The position numbers and the translations under genes were made by a program. Shown here in pieces: positions 14,691-19,972 of a stretch of 19,972 nucleotides of DNA. The stretch's first letter is position 1, and each line of letters opens with the position of its first letter. The DNA is from Victivallaceae bacterium (GTDB taxonomy: Bacteria > Verrucomicrobiota > Lentisphaeria > Victivallales > Victivallaceae), in the NCBI GenBank assembly GCA_028698975.1, contig JAQVVK010000016.1:1-19972 (forward strand). The letters run 5' to 3'. Under the pieces are notes generated by a model that did no database searches, had not been told where the DNA came from, and worked only from the letters and a program-made list of their open reading frames with translations.

Positions 14691-16396
14691 TCCGCCCGAC
14701 GCCTCCACCTCAATATGGCGATCAACAGCAAAAGCAGCGTGGACGCCGCCGACACCAGCAGCGAAACGTGCTGCACCCGGGTACCGGCATAACGCACGGC
14801 GGCCACTCCGCTTTTCCCCTGCAGCTTGATCGAAACATATCCATCGGCACTGCGCACCACGGGCGCGTCGCCATTTTCGCCGGCAAACTTAACCCGGTAG
14901 CCGCGATAATGGATCAACGGCAGCTCGACGGTCACGCCCTCCGCGGCCGCCCCGGCATATTCGAGCCGGAAAAGATCGCGCCGGGGTCTGGAATAGACCA
15001 GTTTCTCGACCGGAGCCGACGATTTGACCACTGCTCCGCGCTCTTTGATGAACTGCGGCCTCATACCGGCGGGAAGATAATGATACCCGGCCGCCACCAT
15101 GCGGCCGGCGTCTTTGAGCCGAAATGATTTCAGCACGTCGTGCTCGCTTATCCGCGCCGCATAGATGTACGAAACCGTGAAGAACCAGGCGAATCCGCAG
15201 CCAAAAAGCAGGATCCACACCCATTTGCGCTCGCGTTTGAGCTTTCCTTGAGTCAATTTCGCCAGCGACATGCCTCCGCCCATCGCCAAAACGATGGTCG
15301 CGATAAGATAGCTGCGCCACGGGAACTGCACCAGCGACAATTTGCGGAGCAACCCCTCCCACGGCAGGAAGTTCGTCGCCCAAAACAACGCAGCAACCCC
15401 CATTATCAGCATCGCGTCGCGGAAACGCTCCGCCGGCTCACTGCCGCCCCGATAACGGAAACGCTGGAAGAACACCACTACAAAAATCAACCCGATCCCG
15501 GGCGGAAGCCAGTGCTCCATTTTCATATACGGCAACTCGATAAACAGCCGCATGACCGGCGTCGCACGGGGTGCAATCGGGGCCGACCCGCTCAATGTGT
15601 TGAGCCAATACTTTTCGCAAAGCAACTGCTCCGCCATCGGAAACAAATAAAACGCCGCCACGCCCAGCGCGGCAATCCCGGCCGCCGCCAGCCAGAAAAT
15701 CCGGCGCGGTTCTCGCAAAAAGATCACCATGTTGAACAACAGCCACAACCCGACCGCGATCGCCGTGAGCACCGTCGAAATATTGTGCACGATCAGCAGC
15801 CCCGCTCCGCCAATGGCCAGCGGCATAAATTTGCGCGGCGAGTCATACAGCATATTGTAGCACCCCAGCAACACCATGATGATGAAAGGCACCGCCATAT
15901 ATTCGCCGAGCGCGGCCCTGATGAAACCGTCGCACGCCATATAGCTGCTCCACGCCAGCATCAGCCCGGCGCAGAATCCGGCAAAAGGACTGCCGCAAAT
16001 CCGGGTAACCGCCCAGTACATCATAAACGCCGAAAAGATCATCCACAAAACCAGAAACAGCTTGTAGGCGATAAGCGTCGGCACCCCCAGCGCGGCCATA
16101 GCCGCCGGCAGCAGCAACCCGGCGTCGCTGTAAAACATGCCGGCCGCGTAGCCGAAGCCGTCAAGGGCATCGAAATTTATATAGTTGGGTATATTGCCGT
16201 TGCACAATGCGTCGGCCAGTCCCTGAATGCGGGCAAGGTGAAAAAGCATATCGTGGCCGCTCGGCATCCCCGGCATGAGAAGCGGAGAGAACCCTAACAA
16301 CACCAGCACCAGCAGAAAAATCGGATAAAACAATGCTCCTGACGCAGAACCGTGCAGACGTTTGAACAACCTTCTTACACCACAAGTAAGATCCAT
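14687..16396 (-). CDS. Multi-pass membrane protein, YfhO / 6-pyruvoyl-tetrahydropterin synthase-related (GT-C-like)
   Basis: 569 residues with about ten or more hydrophobic spans between 22 and 400, a soluble C-terminal beta-rich region (about 420-535), and a last span (about 541-560) before a basic RWRRRAE end. The N-terminal stretch PGMPSGHDMLFHLARIQGLADAL, with Asp after the first span, matches membrane proteins annotated as PTPS-related or YfhO-like, which resemble GT-C glycosyltransferases using polyprenyl-phosphate sugars. A sugar-transfer or polymer-export role is therefore inferred; it is not a pterin enzyme. GGAGG lies five to six bases before the ATG at 16396. First gene of the operon, behind the promoter at 16459-16487; its TGA overlaps the sensor ATG. 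Confidence 0.85.
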   Translation of the reverse strand: MDLTCGVRRLFKRLHGSASGALFYPIFLLVLVLLGFSPLLMPGMPSGHDMLFHLARIQGLADALCNGNIPNYINFDALDGFGYAAGMFYSDAGLLLPAAMAALGVPTLIAYKLFLVLWMIFSAFMMYWAVTRICGSPFAGFCAGLMLAWSSYMACDGFIRAALGEYMAVPFIIMVLLGCYNMLYDSPRKFMPLAIGGAGLLIVHNISTVLTAIAVGLWLLFNMVIFLREPRRIFWLAAAGIAALGVAAFYLFPMAEQLLCEKYWLNTLSGSAPIAPRATPVMRLFIELPYMKMEHWLPPGIGLIFVVVFFQRFRYRGGSEPAERFRDAMLIMGVAALFWATNFLPWEGLLRKLSLVQFPWRSYLIATIVLAMGGGMSLAKLTQGKLKRERKWVWILLFGCGFAWFFTVSYIYAARISEHDVLKSFRLKDAGRMVAAGYHYLPAGMRPQFIKERGAVVKSSAPVEKLVYSRPRRDLFRLEYAGAAAEGVTVELPLIHYRGYRVKFAGENGDAPVVRSADGYVSIKLQGKSGVAAVRYAGTRVQHVSLLVSAASTLLLLLIAILRWRRRAE

Positions 16397-16458
16397 TACG
16401 TCCTCCGAAAAAAATTATGACGTTCCGATCAGATGATCCTATTCAACATATTTAGGTA

Positions 16459-16487
16459 AATATATAACCACCGTCATGTTTTTTCAA
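16459..16487 (-). promoter_or_regulatory. Promoter of the five-gene membrane protein-sensor-phosphatase-lipoprotein-glycosyltransferase operon
   Basis: Minus-strand TTGAAA (16487-16482), a 17-base spacer and TATATT (16464-16459). The leader to the ATG at 16396 is about 55 bases. It sits in the 120-base gap after the ABC permease stop, in which no terminator was recognised, so read-through from the ABC operon is also possible. Confidence 0.65.
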
Positions 16488-16516
16488 CCCGCCAAAAATT
16501 TTTGTCGCGTAAAAAA

Positions 16517-17788
16517 TTACTCCGCCCGCAAAACCGTGATCGGATTTTGCTGCGCGGCTTTGTAGGCCGGGTATGTGCCGAAAATCACGCCGACCAGACA
16601 GGAGATCACCAGCGACAGCGCGATACTCCACAGCGAATAGACCGTCGGCATGCCGCTGTAACGGGTGATGAGCCGGCCAATGCCGACACCGACCGCAATA
16701 CCGGCAATACCGCCGGAAGTGGTGAGAAAAACGGTTTCGATCAGAAATTGCAACAAAATATCCGACTTCTGCGCTCCGAGTGCGCGGCGGGTGCCGATCT
16801 CTTTGCGCCGCTCGTAAACATTGGCCAGCATGATGTTCATAATTCCGATACCGCCGACCACCAGCGAAATACCGGCGATCGAACCCATGACTATGGTGAA
16901 AATGTTTTGCGTATCCTCCATTTGTTTCAGGAGTTCGAGCGGCACTACCATGCCCCAGTCGCACAGAGTGCCGTGCGTTTTCTGGAGATAGGCCGAAATG
17001 CGCTTGGAGGTGTGATCGATATAACCCACCTCGCCAACCCGCACGATGAACACATCATACTCTATACGCAAAATATTACGGTTGCGCCCCTCGAAACTGT
17101 AAGTGTAATCCTGATAACGCGCCCGGGCGGTCGGCATCGGTATTAAAATCATATCGTTCTGGCCGCCAACCTCCTGAAATTTGGTGGCGTATTCGTTGTC
17201 GATGACTCCGATTATGGTATAAGCGGCATCCTCGATCCTGATCTGACTGCCGACAATGTCGGTGCGGCCGAGTTCAAACAGCTTGGGTTTGACATTTTTT
17301 CCGATAACGCAGACGCTGACCTTGTTTTCAAAGTCGGCCGGGCTGAACCAGCGCCCGCGCTCGACCTTTGCCGCGGTATCTTCAAGAAAACCGTAATCGC
17401 AGCCGATCAACTTGAGATCGGTGCGGGTGATCCCGCGCAGAACCTTTTTGCGGACGTCAAAAAGCGACGTCACATGCTTCACGTTGTCCATCTTGATGAT
17501 ATGCTCGCGATTGCGCTCGGTGAGGCCGTACTGCTCCACAATACTGGCGTTTTCGCTGCCCTCGCTCTTGCCCTCCGGCGGCGGACGATGCGAATAAATG
17601 ATTATCTTGTCGGTACCCATTGCCTCGATCTTGGCGAGTGCCGATCGCTTCGCCCCCTCGGACACCGCCAGCATGGCGATCACGCTGCCGACGCCGAAAA
17701 TTACGCCGAGCGAAGTAAGCAGCGAACGCACCTTATGCAGCAGCAGATTGTGGCACGACATCACCAGAAGATCGACGGGAAGCATCAT
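16517..17788 (-). CDS. MacB-like ABC transporter permease
   Basis: 423 residues from the ATG at 17788, which overlaps the ATPase stop (ATGA); GGAGG lies about ten bases upstream, and a farther ATG at 17806 is less likely. The layout is that of MacB permeases without the fused ATPase: one N-terminal span (about 21-45), a large periplasmic domain with SEGAKRSALAKIEAMGTDKIII, then three spans in an FtsX-type domain with GIMNIMLANVYERRKEIGTRRALGA and PAYKAAQQNPITVLRAE at the end. This class works by mechanotransmission, driving export of molecules or lipoproteins from the periplasm with an HlyD adaptor. Substrate unknown. Last gene of the ABC operon. Confidence 0.93.
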   Translation of the reverse strand: MMLPVDLLVMSCHNLLLHKVRSLLTSLGVIFGVGSVIAMLAVSEGAKRSALAKIEAMGTDKIIIYSHRPPPEGKSEGSENASIVEQYGLTERNREHIIKMDNVKHVTSLFDVRKKVLRGITRTDLKLIGCDYGFLEDTAAKVERGRWFSPADFENKVSVCVIGKNVKPKLFELGRTDIVGSQIRIEDAAYTIIGVIDNEYATKFQEVGGQNDMILIPMPTARARYQDYTYSFEGRNRNILRIEYDVFIVRVGEVGYIDHTSKRISAYLQKTHGTLCDWGMVVPLELLKQMEDTQNIFTIVMGSIAGISLVVGGIGIMNIMLANVYERRKEIGTRRALGAQKSDILLQFLIETVFLTTSGGIAGIAVGVGIGRLITRYSGMPTVYSLWSIALSLVISCLVGVIFGTYPAYKAAQQNPITVLRAE

Positions 17789-18495
17789 TTTTTGCCGCCC
17801 TCCCATTCAAACGGCCGGTCGTCGATACGACCGTCGCGCAGCCGGATTATCTTGTCGTAATGCGGCGCCAATGCCGGATTGTGAGTGACCATGACGATAG
17901 TCACTCCATTATTATTAAGTTCATGAAACAATGCCATGATCTCGTTGCTGGTGTTTTCGTCGAGGTTGCCGGTCGGCTCGTCGGCCAAAATAAACGCCGG
18001 CTGGTTTGACAACGCCCGCGCAATAGCCACCCGCTGACATTCGCCGCCGGAAAGCTGGGTCGGCCGATGCCCCAGCCGGTGCCCCAAACCAACGCGTTTG
18101 GCAAGTTCAAGCGATCTGGCGCGGCGCACCCGTCCCGGCACTCGGGCATAAAGCATCGGCACGGCGATGTTCTGCTCGACCGAGAGATGCGGAAACAGAT
18201 TGAAACTCTGAAAAATAAAACCGATCTTGCGATTGCGTATCGTGGCCTGTTCGGAATCGCTGAGGCAACTTACATCCACCCCCTCCAAAAGATACGATCC
18301 CCCGGTCGGCACATCGAGCATGCCGAGAATGTTGAGCAAAGTCGATTTGCCGGAGCCGGATGTGCCGATGAATCCGACAAATTCGCCGGCCCCGACTTTT
18401 GCATCGATCCCTTTGAGCACCGGCACTTGAAGATCGCCGGATATATAGGTCTTGCAAATCCCCCGCAGTTCGACAATATTGACCACCGGAGCCAA
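17785..18495 (-). CDS. MacB/LolD-type ABC transporter ATP-binding protein
   Basis: 236 residues from a TTG at 18495 (MAPVVNIVELRG), two bases after the adaptor stop and about nine bases after AAAGG. A GTG at 18486 is the alternative; no ATG is available at the N-terminus. Walker A is GTSGSGKST, the Q-loop is FIFQSFNLFPHLS, the signature is LSGGECQRVAIARAL, and Walker B is FILADEPTGNLDE, followed by the H-loop VTHNPALA. The LolD/MacB subfamily pattern (KTYxxGDLQVPVLKG) is clear. It powers the adjacent permease, whose ATG overlaps this stop. Complete and apparently functional. Confidence 0.95.
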   Translation of the reverse strand: MAPVVNIVELRGICKTYISGDLQVPVLKGIDAKVGAGEFVGFIGTSGSGKSTLLNILGMLDVPTGGSYLLEGVDVSCLSDSEQATIRNRKIGFIFQSFNLFPHLSVEQNIAVPMLYARVPGRVRRARSLELAKRVGLGHRLGHRPTQLSGGECQRVAIARALSNQPAFILADEPTGNLDENTSNEIMALFHELNNNGVTIVMVTHNPALAPHYDKIIRLRDGRIDDRPFEWEGGKK

Positions 18496-18497
18496 CT

Positions 18498-19972
18498 TTA
18501 TTCGCCTTTCTTCTGATAAGGCCGGTAGAGGCAAACGACTTCGTCGCCCTGAAGTCCGGACTTGATCTCGACGAAACTGTCGTTGGATTCCCCGATCACC
18601 ACCGGCGTCTCTTTGGGACCAGCCAGCGTTGACCGGTAAACAAAAAACCGATCTTCATTTTCAAAGATCGCCTCGACCGGCACAAACAGCACATCGGGCA
18701 ATATCTTGGTCACGATGTTGATGCGTACACTCATGCCGCTTACCAGCTTGGCGGATTGGGCGTCAAGTTTGATCTTTGACTTGTAAATCTTGGGCGATGA
18801 ACTGTCCCACATCACGAGGTTGACCGGCAAAGTGTCGATGTGCATTACCTCGCCCTCGAACTTCTCTCCGGGCAGTGAATCCGGGCAGATGACGGCGCGG
18901 TCGCCGATGGATATTTTTGAACGGTACTGCTCAGGCAGATCGAAATCAACCACCAGATTGGACATTTCCGGGATGGTTATCAAAACCTGCCCCTTGCCAA
19001 CATCGATACCCGGTTTGACATCGACATTACCCCAGCGGCGGTCGGGGTCGCCGTAGATGACCACGCCGTCCACCGGAGCAGTCAACTCCATCATGGGCAG
19101 ATATGAGCGATAGCGTTCGAGCTGTTCGGAGGCGCGTTTAGTGCGCATCCGCAAATTTTCAATCGACTTTTTCTGCTGGATCTCCTTGGACGAAGTGGAG
19201 ATCTTCACCTTGCGCTGATTGAGTTTGGCCTGTTCATAGGCGTTGAGGAGACGGGTTATCTTGCTGGGGTGGTCGTAACGCCGGAACACCTTGCGGTTGT
19301 CTTCGGCGGTGCCGAGCGCATTTTCAGCGGTGTCGATTTTGGCCTGCGCCGTCTTGAGCTTCTCGCGCTTCTGCGCCTCCGCGTCCTCCGATTTGCTGCT
19401 CACTTCGGAGTCGCGGATGTCTTTATAGGACTTGCGCGCCGAAGTAAGCGTGTCCTCGGCCGAATTGATCGCCAGCTCCAGCGAGTCGCGCTTGCTCACC
19501 CGCTCGAACCGACGGTACTTGCGTAAAGCATCCTCGGTTTGCAGGAGGTTTTCCTGCGCCGACTGCAAATCCGCAAGGTTGGTGCTGGCCAGGATTCGTT
19601 CGGATTCCAAAGCCAAGGCCAGCTCCTTATTGAGGTTGTCAAGCTCGATCTCCTGATTTTCGATCTGCTCGACCAGGCCGTCGGTCTCGAATTTGGCCAG
19701 CGAATCGCCCGCCTTGACCTTGCTGTTTTCGTCGATCACCCACAACAATTTTGTCTTGTAGTTGGCCTGAAGCGACAGCTTGTGTTTCTGACTGGCGTTG
19801 ACGCTGCCGCCCTGCAACAAACCGATGACCAGATTGTCGCGTCTGACCTTGAAGGTGCGATCGACATCCGACGTTTCGGTGTTGCGTTTGGCCAATGCGG
19901 CCTCCCGTTCGGCGGCGCGGCGCGACATGATGCGCGACACCGCCCATCCGCCGACCGCCAAGACGATCACGG
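18498..19972 (-). CDS. HlyD/MacA-like periplasmic adaptor (N-terminus cut by window edge)
   Basis: At least 490 residues are visible; the frame runs off the right end of the window, so the true start lies outside. The first visible residues (IVLAVGGWAVSRIM) are the end of the N-terminal inner-membrane anchor. Next come a first lipoyl half (about 50-95), a very long alpha-hairpin rich in Lys, Glu, Asn and Ala (about 95-290), the second lipoyl half with LTAPVDGVVIYGD, and beta-barrel and membrane-proximal domains ending GLQGDEVVCLYRPYQKKGE. The hairpin is longer than in compact MacA. It links the inner-membrane ABC pump to the cell surface; no outer-membrane channel gene is in the window. First visible gene of the ABC operon. 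Confidence 0.92.
   Translation of the reverse strand, partial: VIVLAVGGWAVSRIMSRRAAEREAALAKRNTETSDVDRTFKVRRDNLVIGLLQGGSVNASQKHKLSLQANYKTKLLWVIDENSKVKAGDSLAKFETDGLVEQIENQEIELDNLNKELALALESERILASTNLADLQSAQENLLQTEDALRKYRRFERVSKRDSLELAINSAEDTLTSARKSYKDIRDSEVSSKSEDAEAQKREKLKTAQAKIDTAENALGTAEDNRKVFRRYDHPSKITRLLNAYEQAKLNQRKVKISTSSKEIQQKKSIENLRMRTKRASEQLERYRSYLPMMELTAPVDGVVIYGDPDRRWGNVDVKPGIDVGKGQVLITIPEMSNLVVDFDLPEQYRSKISIGDRAVICPDSLPGEKFEGEVMHIDTLPVNLVMWDSSSPKIYKSKIKLDAQSAKLVSGMSVRINIVTKILPDVLFVPVEAIFENEDRFFVYRSTLAGPKETPVVIGESNDSFVEIKSGLQGDEVVCLYRPYQKKGE

Noticed and set aside
15140..16297. Long plus-strand open frame (385 codons) opposite the membrane protein
   Set aside because: The translation is a low-complexity Arg/Gln/His-rich mirror of hydrophobic codons. 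It has no domain, promoter or ribosome binding site.
16427..16438. Short inverted repeat GATC-N4-GATC upstream of the five-gene operon
   Set aside because: Four-base arms are expected by chance, and there is no second copy or known operator match.
16493..16504. Palindrome CAAAAATTTTTG after the ABC permease stop, as a possible terminator
   Set aside because: There is no loop and no GC stem; A5T5 alone does not make an intrinsic terminator.

Overview
The window reads as ordinary, dense, Gram-negative bacterial chromosome of fairly high GC content. No rRNA, tRNA, insertion sequence, phage gene or CRISPR array was seen. Outer-membrane-style cell biology is suggested by two lipoproteins, an HlyD/MacB export system, and two secreted proteins with GVQ-type repeats like the LA_2272 surface-repeat family. 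That family is common in Lentisphaerota/Victivallales and spirochaetes, so a member of the PVC group (Lentisphaerota) is my best guess. This is inference from gene content, not a measured placement.

Layout. (1) 1-1715: ribosomal protein bL31 (rpmE, minus) is divergent from a plus-strand pair of secreted GVQ-repeat proteins, which ends at a strong bidirectional terminator. (2) 1733-4459: a tight minus-strand operon, hisH - nth - lysophospholipid acyltransferase (DUF374) - polysaccharide deacetylase, with overlapping or 2-base junctions and a good promoter. (3) 4456-8195: a GGQ release-factor-like gene (minus) is divergent from purD - lipoprotein - PIN/PhoH ATPase (plus). The two promoters share one -10 element. 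(4) 8196-9970: phased A-tracts and a promoter precede a stand-alone glycogen-binding (CBM48) domain gene, followed one base later by a MATE efflux pump. (5) 9969-16487: a five-gene minus-strand operon with its own promoter and terminator. Its order is a multi-pass membrane protein (YfhO/PTPS-related, GT-C-like), a three-PAS sensor of histidine-kinase architecture, an alkaline-phosphatase-superfamily enzyme, a PEGA-like lipoprotein and a family-4-like glycosyltransferase. (6) 16517-19972: a minus-strand MacAB-like export operon, adaptor (cut by the window edge) - ATPase - permease.

The most interesting region is the five-gene operon at 9969-16487. It looks like a cell-surface glycan or lipid-carrier system wired to a membrane sensor. 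The sensor has lost the phospho-acceptor histidine (SHELRTPL-type H-box reads INYELRKPL, Tyr in place of His) and has a degenerate G2 box. It may signal by binding rather than by His-Asp phosphotransfer. The phosphatase-fold enzyme keeps all seven expected metal/nucleophile residues but has no signal peptide.

Promoters across the window share the form TTGAAA - 16/17 bases - TATATT-like. This repeats often enough to be read as the host's housekeeping consensus. Most junctions inside operons are ATGA, GTGA or TAATG overlaps, so translational coupling is the rule. No intergenic stretch exceeds 300 bases.
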